Notes under the pieces: generated by a model
What the model saw: the letters and a program-made list of their open reading frames with translations, nothing else
Database searches by the model: none
Told to the model about the DNA's origin: nothing
Source of the DNA: Bacteroidota bacterium
GTDB taxonomy: Bacteria; Bacteroidota; Bacteroidia; B-17B0; Aurantibacillaceae
DNA: 64,000 bases
Assembly: GCA_018267475.1 (NCBI GenBank)
Contig: JAFDYI010000004.1
Span: 54,782-118,781, forward strand
Reading direction: 5' to 3'
Program-made: the position numbers and the translations under genes
Shown here: positions 1-8,853 of the stretch, piece by piece
Numbering within the stretch: position 1 is the stretch's first letter
How the letters are laid out: every line of letters starts with the position of its first letter

Positions 1-171
1 GCTGGGGTCTATGCCTTTTTTCATCATGTTTACGCGGGCTTCGTTAATATCAAAACCAATTACTTTTACTTTTTTTGCAAAAGCCAATGCAATAGGTAAT
101 CCTACGTATCCCAAGCCTATAACGGCAATAGAGGACTCTTTTTTTATGATTTTATTATAGATGCTGCTCAT
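1..171 (-). CDS. Nucleotide-sugar dehydrogenase, N-terminal part (runs off window)
   Basis: Only the first 57 codons lie in the window; the reading frame is open to base 1. After a short charged lead the protein has a Rossmann NAD-binding start (AVIGLGYVGLPIALAFAKK, about residues 16-34), then GFDINEARV and KKGIDPS. This is the UDP-glucose/GDP-mannose dehydrogenase family, and the DINxxRV...GIDPS style resembles the UDP-HexNAc 6-dehydrogenase branch (WbpA/TviB type). Such enzymes make uronic-acid sugars for capsule or O-antigen, which fits the polysaccharide genes at 8.8-19.4 kb, although unrelated genes lie between. The ATG at 169-171 is the first start in frame. Family is well supported; the exact substrate is inference. 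Confidence 0.85.
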   Translation of the reverse strand, partial: MSSIYNKIIKKESSIAVIGLGYVGLPIALAFAKKVKVIGFDINEARVNMMKKGIDPS

Positions 172-265
172 ACGGTTTTTTTTAGAAGGGCGAAGATACA
201 TTTTTTCCGTAAAACGCAACAGTATTTGTAGGTAAAAACAGGGTAAAAATCGGAGAAGTTGTTGG

Positions 266-1138
266 CTACTCTTTTATCAGTTTTTTAGTGTATGTTCCTT
301 CTTTTGAGGTGATACGAAGGTAGTACACGCCTTTTTCTAATAAAGAAATATCTAAAATTATGTTTTGACCACTAATTTCGGGGTTTGTAGGCAGTGCGTT
401 CCCTAAGGCATCAAACAATTCTGTTTTTAAAATAGTTTCGGTTTGCCCAGCAGCAACACGCACCATGTTTTGCGATGGGTTGGGAAATACGCTAATTTCT
501 TGGTTAGAGAATAAGGTGTTGAGGCCCGTAGTGGCTACTATGTTTATGTTGTAGTCTTCTGTTTCGCCCCAATTTAGGTTGGTGCCTCCGTTGGCATCTA
601 CAAAGTTGGTGCAAGGTGTGGCGTTGGTGTTGTTGTTGGTAAAGGTGTAGTAGTCGTCTTCAAAAACCATAGCCCTCATGCGGGTTTGTCCGGGTGTAGC
701 TGTGCTTGGAATGGTAAGGGTAACAGTAGCGGGGTTGGGTATAGAGCTGGGGTCGTTTATGGTAAACTGCATCACACGTTCTCCGGCGTCAGCAAAGCTG
801 TGATTTCCATTAAAATCAATATATACGGCTACAAAATGGATAGATGTACTGCCATCGTGTGTAAGCGAAAGGGTGTAGGTGTTTCCTTTCATTAAATTAG
901 GCGCTGCTAAGTTGTTGTAATACACATAATGCCCTCCCGGATACTGGGTAGCGCCCGAATTGTTTACTAAAGTGCCGAAGCTAAGGTTGGATATGTAATG
1001 AGGTACGCCAAGGCCAGCACCATCTTCTATATCATCGTCGTATTTACCGTCGCAATAAGGCGCGGGGTTGGTAGTTTGCCCTTGCAGGCTTGTGTATGAA
1101 AGACCAAGCATAGCGAAAAAGAAAAAGGTTTGTTTCAT
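266..1138 (-). CDS. Secreted GEVED-domain protein with T9SS type A sorting domain
   Basis: 290-residue exported protein. Residues 1-20 form a signal peptide (MKQTFFFFAMLGLSYTSLQG). The middle, about 50-200, is a GEVED domain: it has VYIDFNGN, ADAGERV, TPGQTRMR and ends in the diagnostic NWGETEDYNI (190-199). From about 214 a T9SS C-terminal sorting domain follows (SVFPNPSQNMVRV, then GVYYLRI and a final KKLIKE). Known family behaviour: the protein crosses the inner membrane by Sec, the outer membrane by T9SS, and is attached to or released from the surface. GEVED domains are found in adhesin-like and protease-associated proteins; the role here is unknown. It is monocistronic, with a -7 box at 1186-1193. 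Confidence 0.9.
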   Translation of the reverse strand: MKQTFFFFAMLGLSYTSLQGQTTNPAPYCDGKYDDDIEDGAGLGVPHYISNLSFGTLVNNSGATQYPGGHYVYYNNLAAPNLMKGNTYTLSLTHDGSTSIHFVAVYIDFNGNHSFADAGERVMQFTINDPSSIPNPATVTLTIPSTATPGQTRMRAMVFEDDYYTFTNNNTNATPCTNFVDANGGTNLNWGETEDYNINIVATTGLNTLFSNQEISVFPNPSQNMVRVAAGQTETILKTELFDALGNALPTNPEISGQNIILDISLLEKGVYYLRITSKEGTYTKKLIKE

Positions 1139-1185
1139 GATGTTTTTTTTAGATATTTTTGTCTTAAAAAATGTTAATTACAGCA

Positions 1186-1193
1186 CAAAGATA
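1186..1193 (-). promoter_or_regulatory. -7 promoter box for the GEVED/T9SS gene
   Basis: On the minus strand this reads TATCTTTG, matching the Bacteroidota TAnnTTTG consensus. It lies 47 bases before the ATG at 1138, giving a leader of about 40 bases. Box recognition is direct; promoter activity is inferred. Confidence 0.55.
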
Positions 1194-1372
1194 TTGCCTT
1201 TTCATGCTTCCACTGCGCTTAATTAGACCTAACAAAAAAAATGCCCGACGAAATAAGAAAAACGAAGGTTGGTGATAGAGGAGCTGGCCTTTTTAAAGAT
1301 AAAAGTAGGTGCCGTATAAAAAGAAAGCGTATTTTTATGATTCAAAACATATTTTAGTGAATTTATCTAAAA

Positions 1373-1380
1373 TACCTTTG
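1373..1380 (+). promoter_or_regulatory. -7 promoter box for the Crp/Fnr gene
   Basis: TACCTTTG, an exact TAnnTTTG match, 43 bases before the ATG at 1424. It is the likely promoter of the regulator / membrane protein / hemN group, since no comparable box is seen between those three genes. Confidence 0.55.
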
Positions 1381-1423
1381 TGGTCGCTAAGAGCGAATAA
1401 AGTACCGGTTTAATAGCTTGTAT

Positions 1424-2017
1424 ATGCTTGTTGAGAATGATATTTTGATTACTTGGGGAGCGGTTGCAAAAAAATACCCGAAAGGAGAATTTGTTTTTCG
1501 TGAAGGGGAGCATGCGCATTTTTTTTATCAGATTATAAGCGGTAGGGTAAAGGTGTTTAATACCAATTACGACGGAAAAGAGTTTACTCAAGCCGAGTTT
1601 GTAAACGGCGAGAGTTTCGGGGAGCCCCCTCTTTTTATTAACGAAACATATCCAACCACGGCTATGACTGTTGAGGATACTGTTATTTTGAAAATAAAAA
1701 AAGAAAAATTTATTGAACTTTTAGATGAGTACCCCTCTTTGCAAAAGAAAACAATTGCGTTGTTTGCAAAAAGAATATACAACAAATCGGTTACGGCTCG
1801 AGAAGTAATAAACAGTACCCCCGAAGCTCGTATTTTGGCTTTTTTGCACGCATATAAAAAGAAACACGCTAACGAGAATCAAGAAGTAAAAATATCCTAT
1901 ACCCGGCAAGAGATTGCTAATTTTACCGGTTTGCGAGTGGAAACGGTTATTCGTACTTTAAACAAAATGAAGCAGAAAAATAAAATAAAGATAGTAGATA
2001 GAAAGGTTATTTTTTAA
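1424..2017 (+). CDS. Crp/Fnr-family transcriptional regulator
   Basis: 197 residues from the ATG at 1424; the frame could open at a TTG two codons earlier, but ATG is preferred. It has a cyclic-nucleotide-binding-type beta-roll (GEFVFREGEHAHFFYQIISGRVKVF, with GESFGEP as the phosphate-loop-like stretch), a dimer helix, and a C-terminal winged helix-turn-helix (YTRQEIANFTGLRVETVIRTL). No cluster of N-terminal cysteines like those of Fnr is visible, so direct oxygen sensing through a 4Fe-4S cluster is not supported. It stands 30 bases before an oxidase-like membrane protein and then hemN, which suggests control of respiratory or anaerobic heme functions. That role is inference from context. Confidence 0.88.
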   Translation: MLVENDILITWGAVAKKYPKGEFVFREGEHAHFFYQIISGRVKVFNTNYDGKEFTQAEFVNGESFGEPPLFINETYPTTAMTVEDTVILKIKKEKFIELLDEYPSLQKKTIALFAKRIYNKSVTAREVINSTPEARILAFLHAYKKKHANENQEVKISYTRQEIANFTGLRVETVIRTLNKMKQKNKIKIVDRKVIF

Positions 2018-2047
2018 AAAAACGTGAGGCTGAAAAAATAAATAAGT

Positions 2048-3298
2048 ATGAAATTTAATGCTTCTTATTGGATACGATTTTCTTTAGTGAATTTATTAGT
2101 GGTAGCCCTTTTGGGAGGCTTGATGCGCTATAAAATAGGCTTTGATTTTCCGTATTTAATGCAAAAAAATATACAACATGCCCACTCTCATTTTGCTTTT
2201 TCGGGCTGGATTGCGCATACTATATATGTATTGCTTATTACCTTTATTACAGAAAAAATACCCTACCACAACAACCTGTCCGCATATACAAAGCTTTTAA
2301 TATGCAATTTAATATGCTCGTATGGCATGCTTATTTCCTTTTTTGTAAGTGGCTATAGCTTTGTATCCATTGCTTTTTCTTTGGCCCTTATTACTAACAA
2401 TGTTTTTATGATGTATTATGTGCTTCGCGATTTTAAAAAAATAGAGTCCTATCATCCCAGTGTGGTTTGGTTTAAAACAGCTATGTGGTTTAACTTAATT
2501 TCCTCTATAGGCACTTTTTATTTGGCTTATATGATGGCGAGCAAAAATTTTAATGAGCATTTATATCTGGCAGCTATTTACTTTTATTTGCATTTTCAAT
2601 ACAATGGATTTTTTATTTTTTCGTGTATGGGTTTGGTAATAAATAAACTACCCAAATATTTTCCTGCTTATACGTATAACAAAAAGATATTTATTTTATT
2701 TTTTGCGTCTTGTATTCCGGCCTATTTTTTGTCTGTTTTGTGGGCGAAACTTCCTGTATGGTTGTATGCAATCACCGTAGCTTCGGCTTTTGTCCAAGTA
2801 GGGGCGTGGCTTTTGTTTTTAAAAGAGGTAAGACATGCGTTTAAGCAACCTAATACATTTCCTAAGTATGCACAATTTATGTTTGTGTTTGTAGGCATTG
2901 CTTTTAGTATAAAACTATTGTTGCAGTTAGGCTCTACCATTCCTGAGGTGAGCAAATTGGCTTTTGGCTTTAGGCCGGTTGTAATTGCTTACTTACATTT
3001 AGTGTTGTTAGCCGTAATTTCTGTTTTTTTGCTGGCATACCTTTTTGCGGCACACATTATACAAGTGCGTAAAGAAACGACTATTGCATTCACTATCTTT
3101 TTAATAGGTGTATTTTTAAATGAGTTGGCCTTAGCTATACAGGGCGTGGCCTCTTTTGCCTATCTGCCTATACCATACATCAACGAAGCATTGTTTGTAA
3201 TAGCTCTTAATTTAGTTGTGGGTGCTGCGCTTATTTTATTTTCTCAAAAGAAAAAAAAGTACACCTTGCGAGGCAGGCTACGGTACGTATTGCTGTAA
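2048..3298 (+). CDS. Multi-pass membrane protein resembling heme-copper oxidase subunit I
   Basis: 416 residues with roughly twelve hydrophobic segments. Residues 44-54 read HAHSHFAFSGW, like the helix-II HAHxxxxGW heme-ligand motif of cbb3-type oxidase subunit I and its relatives. A second histidine segment occurs at 180-186 (YLHFQYN) and a third at 316-320 (YLHLV). I do not see the usual copper-site histidine pair or the active-site HxH, so it is probably not a working oxygen reductase; a heme-binding, sensing or assembly role is possible. Its place between a Crp/Fnr regulator and hemN supports a link to heme or low-oxygen respiration. Annotation is by motif only. Confidence 0.55.
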   Translation: MKFNASYWIRFSLVNLLVVALLGGLMRYKIGFDFPYLMQKNIQHAHSHFAFSGWIAHTIYVLLITFITEKIPYHNNLSAYTKLLICNLICSYGMLISFFVSGYSFVSIAFSLALITNNVFMMYYVLRDFKKIESYHPSVVWFKTAMWFNLISSIGTFYLAYMMASKNFNEHLYLAAIYFYLHFQYNGFFIFSCMGLVINKLPKYFPAYTYNKKIFILFFASCIPAYFLSVLWAKLPVWLYAITVASAFVQVGAWLLFLKEVRHAFKQPNTFPKYAQFMFVFVGIAFSIKLLLQLGSTIPEVSKLAFGFRPVVIAYLHLVLLAVISVFLLAYLFAAHIIQVRKETTIAFTIFLIGVFLNELALAIQGVASFAYLPIPYINEALFVIALNLVVGAALILFSQKKKKYTLRGRLRYVLL

Positions 3299-3330
3299 AA
3301 AATGTAGTACATAAATTAAGCCGTCATTAG

Positions 3331-4662
3331 ATGGATTTGATTTCTAAATATAATATTCCGGCACCTCGGTACACCAGTTACCCAACAGTACCCTATTGGG
3401 ACGCAAACTTAAGCGAGGAGCAATGGATGCTACATCTAAAAAAAGCCATTTTTAAATATAACAAAGAAGGCATTAGCTTATACATTCACCTTCCTTTTTG
3501 CGAAAGCCTGTGTACGTATTGCGCTTGCAACACTCGTATTACGGTAAATCATAAAGTAGAGAAACCATACATAGAAACTGTTTTAAAAGAATGGGATTTA
3601 TACTTAGCACAATTTCAAGAAAAACCCTTAGTAAAAGAAATTCATTTAGGAGGAGGAACCCCTACTTTTTTCTCACCCGAAAATTTACAACTTCTTATAG
3701 CATCTATTTTGCAAACTGTTCATGTAGCACCGGGGCACGATTTTAGTTTTGAGGGGCATCCGGCTAATACCAATAAAGAGCATTTGCAGGTTTTATACAA
3801 TCTTGGATTTAGGCGTGTTAGTTTTGGTGTGCAAGATTTTGATGAAAAAGTACAAGACACCATAAATAGATATCAAACGTTTGAAGAGGTAAAACAAGCT
3901 ATGGATAACGCTAGAAACATAGGCTATACTTCTATTAATGTTGATTTGGTATATGGCTTGCCCTACCAAACTATAAACTCGGTACAAGATACTATTTCAA
4001 AAATAATTGCATTAAAACCAGAGCGTATTGCCTTTTATAGTTATGCGCATGTACCTTGGTTAAAACCCGGGCAGAGAAAATATACAGAAAAAGATTTGCC
4101 AACAGATAGCCATAAAAGAGCGCTGTATGAAACAGGTAAAAAACTATTTCTAAAAGCTTCGTATCAAGATGTAGGCATGGACCACTTTGCTTTGCCAAGC
4201 GATGCCCTATTTAGTGCTTACGAAAATAAAACGCTGCACCGCAATTTTATGGGATACACCACTAATACCACTAAATTATTAATTGGTTTAGGCTGCTCTT
4301 CTATAAGCGATAGCTGGGAGGCCTTTTCTCAAAATGTAAAAACAGTAGAGGCATATCAAAAAAAGATAAACGAAGGGAGATTCCCTATTTCTAAAGGACA
4401 CTCTTTGTCTGCCGAAGATTTAGAAATAAGGCAACACATTCTAAATATTATGTGCAAACACGAAACGAGAATAGACATAACGGATATTGAACTAAAAGAC
4501 AGGCTCCATGAATTTATATTAGATAACCTTATAGAGATAAAAGAAAATAAATTATTGGTTACAGAACAAGGAAGATCGTTTTTGCGAAACATCTGCATGG
4601 CTTTTGATAAACGTTATTGGAAAAAAAGACCTACCGAAAATACCTTTAGTACTACCGCTTAA
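3331..4662 (+). CDS. hemN: Oxygen-independent coproporphyrinogen III oxidase
   Basis: 443 residues. HemN is a radical SAM enzyme that decarboxylates coproporphyrinogen III to protoporphyrinogen IX without oxygen, in cytoplasmic heme synthesis. The 4Fe-4S motif is CxxxCxxC at C57, C61 and C64, followed by C66 as CxCNT. That extra cysteine and the N-terminal YNIPAPRYTSYPTVP are typical of true HemN and separate it from HemW. GGGTPTFFS and FEGHPANTN (SAM and substrate contacts) follow. The length is normal for HemN. It lies 32 bases after the oxidase-like gene and probably shares its transcript, consistent with anaerobic induction by the Crp/Fnr protein (inferred). Confidence 0.95.
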   Translation: MDLISKYNIPAPRYTSYPTVPYWDANLSEEQWMLHLKKAIFKYNKEGISLYIHLPFCESLCTYCACNTRITVNHKVEKPYIETVLKEWDLYLAQFQEKPLVKEIHLGGGTPTFFSPENLQLLIASILQTVHVAPGHDFSFEGHPANTNKEHLQVLYNLGFRRVSFGVQDFDEKVQDTINRYQTFEEVKQAMDNARNIGYTSINVDLVYGLPYQTINSVQDTISKIIALKPERIAFYSYAHVPWLKPGQRKYTEKDLPTDSHKRALYETGKKLFLKASYQDVGMDHFALPSDALFSAYENKTLHRNFMGYTTNTTKLLIGLGCSSISDSWEAFSQNVKTVEAYQKKINEGRFPISKGHSLSAEDLEIRQHILNIMCKHETRIDITDIELKDRLHEFILDNLIEIKENKLLVTEQGRSFLRNICMAFDKRYWKKRPTENTFSTTA

Positions 4663-4692
4663 TTTTTATTTTTACAAATAACATTCAATACG

Positions 4693-4700
4693 TACCTTTG
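4693..4700 (+). promoter_or_regulatory. -7 promoter box placed 5 bases before a GTG start
   Basis: TACCTTTG, an exact consensus match. The GTG start codon of the next gene is at 4706, so transcription should begin at or within a base or two of the start codon. This predicts a leaderless mRNA. Confidence 0.6.
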
Positions 4701-4705
4701 TAAGT

Positions 4706-5587
4706 GTGAAGCCTTTTGTATATTATATCACGTTACCATTTTTATATTTCATTTCTTTAATGCCCTTTTGGCTGCTTTATCGGCTATCTGATGTTTTCTT
4801 TTTTTTTATGTATTACGTGCTGGGTTATCGAAAAAAAGTGGTGATACAAAACTTACGCAATTCCTTTCCCGAAAAAAACGAGCAAGAATTAAAAAATATC
4901 CAAAAACAATTTTATCAATTTTTATGCGATGTGTTTTTAGAAACTTTTAAGTTGCTTACTATCTCAAAAAAAGAGTTACAAAAACATTGCCAGATGACGG
5001 GACAAGCGCAACGCATTTTTGACACCTACTATCATCAAAAAAAAAGCATCGTTACGGTTATGGGGCATTTGGGCAACTGGGAGTGGGCCGGCCATGTGTT
5101 TGACAGCACAAAACATCAATTGTATGGTTTGTACCACCCGCTAAGCAATACTTATTTTAACAGATTGACGGTAAAAATGCGTACCCGTTTTGGAATGAAA
5201 CTAATTGATATGAAGCATACTTTTAGAGAGATGGTAGCGCATAAAGCCGAGCTTACCAACACCACTTTTATATCCGACCAAACGCCTCAACCTAATAATG
5301 CGTACTGGACTACCTTTTTAAATCAGGATACTCCTATATTTACCGGCATAGAAAAAATAGCAAAAAAATTTAATTATCCCGTTTTATATGTGTACTTAAA
5401 AAGAGAAAAACGAGGGTATTATAAAATTTATGCCCAAACCCTTTTTGATAATCCGATCGAAACAAAAGAAAATGAAATATCGGAAGCGCATGCGCGTATT
5501 CTAGAACAGCATATTTTACAACAACCCGAAGTTTGGCTCTGGAGCCACCGCAGATGGAAACACAAGCGTCCGGAATTAAAAAAATAA
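4706..5587 (+). CDS. Lysophospholipid/lipid A acyltransferase (LpxL/HtrB-like)
   Basis: 293 residues, GTG start. One N-terminal hydrophobic segment (about 5-40) anchors it to the inner membrane. The acyltransferase motif HLGNWE at 121-126 supplies the H-x4-E catalytic pair; SDQTPQ further on is another family block. Members transfer a fatty acyl chain from acyl-ACP to lipid A or a lipid A precursor; some Bacteroidota homologues act on other lipids, such as ornithine or flexirubin-type lipids. Without neighbours from those pathways a lipid A role is the simplest call. The 3' end overlaps the convergent Ppx gene by 12 bases. Confidence 0.85.
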   Translation: MKPFVYYITLPFLYFISLMPFWLLYRLSDVFFFFMYYVLGYRKKVVIQNLRNSFPEKNEQELKNIQKQFYQFLCDVFLETFKLLTISKKELQKHCQMTGQAQRIFDTYYHQKKSIVTVMGHLGNWEWAGHVFDSTKHQLYGLYHPLSNTYFNRLTVKMRTRFGMKLIDMKHTFREMVAHKAELTNTTFISDQTPQPNNAYWTTFLNQDTPIFTGIEKIAKKFNYPVLYVYLKREKRGYYKIYAQTLFDNPIETKENEISEAHARILEQHILQQPEVWLWSHRRWKHKRPELKK

Positions 5588-6481
5588 AGTTAAAGCCCCT
5601 TCTTTTAGTGAGTGAGTAGAAACGCTGATTTTCTTTACGCCGCAAGCATCTAAAACAAAGTCTATTAAAAGGTAAGACAATACGATCATGTCGCGGCGCA
5701 TGGGTATTAAGCCTTGCATTTGCTCGCGCTCAGCCATGGTAGAGTGTATGGTTTTGTTGCTTATATAACGATATTTTGGAATAGAAATTTCGTACCAGTT
5801 TTTTGTATCAGAAATGGTTTCTTGCCCTAGCATATCTACCACGCTTTCAAAACCACCGGCCGATCCTACCAAATGAAAAGTTTGATGTTTTTTTACTTCA
5901 TCAAAAAGAGGTTGTAGTTCTTTTTTTAGAAAATCACGAATGCGCTGCAGCGTACTTTCTTCTATAGGGTTTTCCGGATTAAATAGGGCTAATAGGCGCG
6001 CTACACCCAGTTTAAAACTTTGTTTCCAAAATAAGGTACTGCTATTGGCAATAATAAATTCTGTGCTTCCGCCGCCTATATCCATAATAAGGTATGTTTC
6101 TTTTTCCGACGGAAATGTCATTTTATTGCCGTAGTATATAAACTGCGCTTCTTGTTCGCCGCTAATAATTTCTATATCTATTCCGGCTTGCCTTTTTGCT
6201 TCTAAAATAAATGCGTTTTTATTTGTGGCCTCTCTGATAGCTGACGTAGCAAACGCCTTAATAATAGATACTTGATGCGCAGAAATAATGTTGCTTAATT
6301 TTTTTAGGGCGGCAATACCTCTTTCAAAAGCTTTTTCTGATATAAGATTATTGCTTATAGTGTCTTCACCTAATTTTACTACTTCTCTGGAGCGTATTAT
6401 GGGAGTGTACTGCTTGTTTTGTACTTCGGCTATAAGTAGGTGAAAGGTGTTGGTTCCTAAATCTAAAACAGCAACGCGCAT
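5576..6481 (-). CDS. Ppx/GppA-family phosphatase (exopolyphosphatase)
   Basis: 301 residues of the ASKHA fold: the first phosphate loop is AVLDLGTNTFHLLIAEV (4-20), the second is MDIGGGSTEFI, and VGSAGGFES follows. The family removes terminal phosphate from polyphosphate and/or pppGpp. At about 300 residues this is the short form with no C-terminal HD domain, as is common in Bacteroidota, so Ppx1-like activity cannot be told from GppA activity. The ATG lies 3 bases after the stop of the OmpA gene, so the two are probably co-transcribed from the promoter near 7660. Confidence 0.88.
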   Translation of the reverse strand: MRVAVLDLGTNTFHLLIAEVQNKQYTPIIRSREVVKLGEDTISNNLISEKAFERGIAALKKLSNIISAHQVSIIKAFATSAIREATNKNAFILEAKRQAGIDIEIISGEQEAQFIYYGNKMTFPSEKETYLIMDIGGGSTEFIIANSSTLFWKQSFKLGVARLLALFNPENPIEESTLQRIRDFLKKELQPLFDEVKKHQTFHLVGSAGGFESVVDMLGQETISDTKNWYEISIPKYRYISNKTIHSTMAEREQMQGLIPMRRDMIVLSYLLIDFVLDACGVKKISVSTHSLKEGALTLFF

Positions 6482-6484
6482 ACC

Positions 6485-7654
6485 TTATTTTGTAAACTTA
6501 AATTCGGTACGTCGGTTTAACTCGTGTTCTTTTTCAGAACAGGATACGCCATTGGTGCAGCGATTGAGTATGTGCTTTTCACCCATGCCAATAGCAGTAA
6601 GTCGGCTTTTATCTACTCCGTTAGCAATTAAATAATCCATTACCGCTTTGGCGCGTTGGTTAGATAGGTTTAAATTAAAGGCATCATCTCCTTGTGAATC
6701 AGTATGAGAGGTGATTTCTAATTTTAAGGTAGGATTTTTTGTCATGCCATCTACCATCACATCTAGTTGGTCAGCGGCGTCAGGCGTAATGGTGTAGCCG
6801 TTTACCGGGTAATAGATATTTTGGGCCACGATGATTTCTTTATCTGCCGATTTAGAAAAAGCGTTGATTTTTATTTCAGCATCAGACGACATGTCTTCGT
6901 CGTTTATAGGGGCTAGTTTCATTTGTTCAGAGGGCAGCATACGATAGGTAAAGCTGGTACCGCTTCTTTTTATTACATATACAATGGTGCCGTTTTGTTG
7001 TGCTACATATAATTCTTTTTCATTTTTTATTTCCAGTGTATTTTCTACTTTTATTTGTAAGTCTTGTTTGCCTTTTACCCGCTTAAATTCAAAATCGCCG
7101 AAGCTCCCGGTAACGGTATTTCTAATGGTGTCGCCTTTGTTGTTTACTAAAAATATCTTATGTTTTTTTAATGGTTTGTTTTTGTTTGGCCCGTACAAAA
7201 TTTTAGCTTCAATATCAATTAAGGTATCTGCCTGAGGTAAGATACTGTGCTTTGTGTATATCTCTTTTTTCCATGAAGCATCTATTTTGCAGAGGTACGC
7301 GGTGTCGTTAGCACTGAATTTAGCTATTTTTTTATTCCCGTTGTTATTCATTAAAAAAAGCTCATCGTCTTTTGTTTTTCCCAATTTTTTTATATACAAT
7401 GTGTAATTGTTGGAAAGGCGTACGCTGTCTAAAATAAAAAAGGCTTTATTGCCTCCATGTGTCATTTCAGTTGTTTTGATAAGTTCGTTGTTGGAGTTAA
7501 TTAAATAAATTTGATAATCGCTATAAAAGCCAGCTTTTTTAGGAAACAGCACATGCCCGCTGATATAATAAGAGCCTACTCTATTTTGCGCCAAAGCAAG
7601 AAGAGGTGTGATACAAATAAAAAGAATGCTTTTTTTTAGGATTCGTAAGTTCAT
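6485..7654 (-). CDS. OmpA-family outer-membrane/periplasmic protein
   Basis: 389 residues with a signal peptide (about 1-22, ending in ALAQ). The N-terminal two thirds contains carboxypeptidase-regulatory-like beta-sandwich stretches (about 25-100 and 145-200). The C-terminal OmpA domain, about 275-388, contains LEITSHTDSQGDDAFNLNLS, RAKAVMDYLIANGVD, RLTAIGMGE and NRRTEF, the residues that bind the diaminopimelate of peptidoglycan. The protein therefore probably tethers envelope layers. No beta-barrel domain is evident. Its -7 box is only 5 bases upstream of the ATG. Confidence 0.88.
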   Translation of the reverse strand: MNLRILKKSILFICITPLLALAQNRVGSYYISGHVLFPKKAGFYSDYQIYLINSNNELIKTTEMTHGGNKAFFILDSVRLSNNYTLYIKKLGKTKDDELFLMNNNGNKKIAKFSANDTAYLCKIDASWKKEIYTKHSILPQADTLIDIEAKILYGPNKNKPLKKHKIFLVNNKGDTIRNTVTGSFGDFEFKRVKGKQDLQIKVENTLEIKNEKELYVAQQNGTIVYVIKRSGTSFTYRMLPSEQMKLAPINDEDMSSDAEIKINAFSKSADKEIIVAQNIYYPVNGYTITPDAADQLDVMVDGMTKNPTLKLEITSHTDSQGDDAFNLNLSNQRAKAVMDYLIANGVDKSRLTAIGMGEKHILNRCTNGVSCSEKEHELNRRTEFKFTK

Positions 7655-7659
7655 ATTAG

Positions 7660-7667
7660 CAAAGATA
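7660..7667 (-). promoter_or_regulatory. -7 promoter box 5 bases before the OmpA-family ATG
   Basis: Reads TATCTTTG on the minus strand. The ATG is at 7654, so the mRNA is predicted to be leaderless or nearly so. The divergent gene starting at 7716 has a near-consensus TACTTTTA at 7704-7711, only 4 bases before its GTG. Confidence 0.58.
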
Positions 7668-7715
7668 AAAGTAATTCTTTAATGTGTACATACTATTTTT
7701 TTGTACTTTTAAAGT

Positions 7716-8789
7716 GTGATAAACCAACAGGATTCTTATTTAAAAGGCAGAGGTGCTCAAATAAATACACACAATCGCTTTGAGAAGCATGAGAACGGTA
7801 TTTTTCATATAGAAGGCATTGATGAAGAGGCTGGTTTTGTTTCTAAAACACAATACATACCCACACATCCTAAAACGTTTATCAATAAGGTAGATAGTCC
7901 GGATGTTGGTTTGGCTTACTCTATGAATCCGTATCAGGGATGCGAACACGGCTGTTTGTACTGTTATGCCCGAAACAGTCATGAATATTGGGGCTACAGC
8001 GCCGGGCTTGATTTTGAACAAAAAATTTTAGTAAAGCAGGGCATCGTAGCGGCTATGGAAAAGCAATTAAATCAAAAAAAATGGGAGGTATTACCCATCA
8101 TGCTTTCGGGAAACACCGACTGCTACCAGCCTATTGAAAAAAAGATGCAGCTTACAAGAGGAATTTTGCAAACCGTTTTAAAATACAAACACCCGGTAAG
8201 CTTAATTACAAAAAATAGTTTAATTCTTAGAGATATTGATTTACTGCAAGAGTTAGCTAAAGATAATTTAGTACACGTAATGGTTACCGTTACTTGCACC
8301 GATGAGCGTGTGCGCTTGCAGTTAGAGCCGCGCACCACCACATACAAGCAGCGATTTAAAATCATAGAAGAGTTAAATAAAAAAAACATTCCGGTTGGCG
8401 TTATGGTGGCGCCTATTATACCCGGTATTACCTCGCACGATGTACCTAATGTAATAAAAACAGCCGCCCAAAATGGAGCTAAAAGAGCAGGATATACCCT
8501 TGTGCGATTAAACGGCGCTATTGCAACTGTTTTTAAAGACTGGTTAGAAAAAACATATCCTGACAGGGCGCAAAAAGTTTGGAATCAAATAGCGGCTTGC
8601 CATGGTGGGCAAGTAAACGACAGCAGGGCGGGCACGCGTATGCAAGGCGAAGGGAATATAGCAGAAATTATACGGAATCTTTTTCGGGTTTCAGTAAAAA
8701 AATATATAGGAGAAAATCAATCTTTTCGCTTCAATACCCAAGCCTTCTTTAACAGGCATAGCGCACAAATTAAGCTTTTTGATGAGTGA
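7716..8789 (+). CDS. Radical SAM protein of the PA0069/SPL-like family
   Basis: 357 residues, GTG start. The cluster motif is GCEHGCLYCYARN with C76, C80 and C83 (CxxxCxxC), preceded by SMNPYQ. Downstream are GNTDCYQPIE, TKNSLILRDIDLL and ARAGTRMQGEG-like blocks (around residues 305-315) found in the Rv2578c/PA0069 group, which is distantly related to spore photoproduct lyase. The reaction is not known for this group; DNA repair has been suggested for relatives, but nothing here proves it. It is monocistronic and diverges from the OmpA gene. Confidence 0.82.
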   Translation: MINQQDSYLKGRGAQINTHNRFEKHENGIFHIEGIDEEAGFVSKTQYIPTHPKTFINKVDSPDVGLAYSMNPYQGCEHGCLYCYARNSHEYWGYSAGLDFEQKILVKQGIVAAMEKQLNQKKWEVLPIMLSGNTDCYQPIEKKMQLTRGILQTVLKYKHPVSLITKNSLILRDIDLLQELAKDNLVHVMVTVTCTDERVRLQLEPRTTTYKQRFKIIEELNKKNIPVGVMVAPIIPGITSHDVPNVIKTAAQNGAKRAGYTLVRLNGAIATVFKDWLEKTYPDRAQKVWNQIAACHGGQVNDSRAGTRMQGEGNIAEIIRNLFRVSVKKYIGENQSFRFNTQAFFNRHSAQIKLFDE

Positions 8790-8821
8790 ATGTCGTAAAA
8801 AACAAGGTTATATGTGTATAT

Positions 8822-8829
8822 TATTTTTG
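8822..8829 (+). promoter_or_regulatory. -7 promoter box candidate for the polysaccharide cluster
   Basis: TATTTTTG, 24 bases before the GTG at 8854. A second TATTTTTG at 8847-8854 overlaps the start codon itself and would initiate inside the gene, so the upstream copy is preferred. It is the likely entry promoter for the run of tightly packed genes that follows. Confidence 0.45.
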
Positions 8830-8853
8830 TACTTTAGCGCATAAATTATTTTT

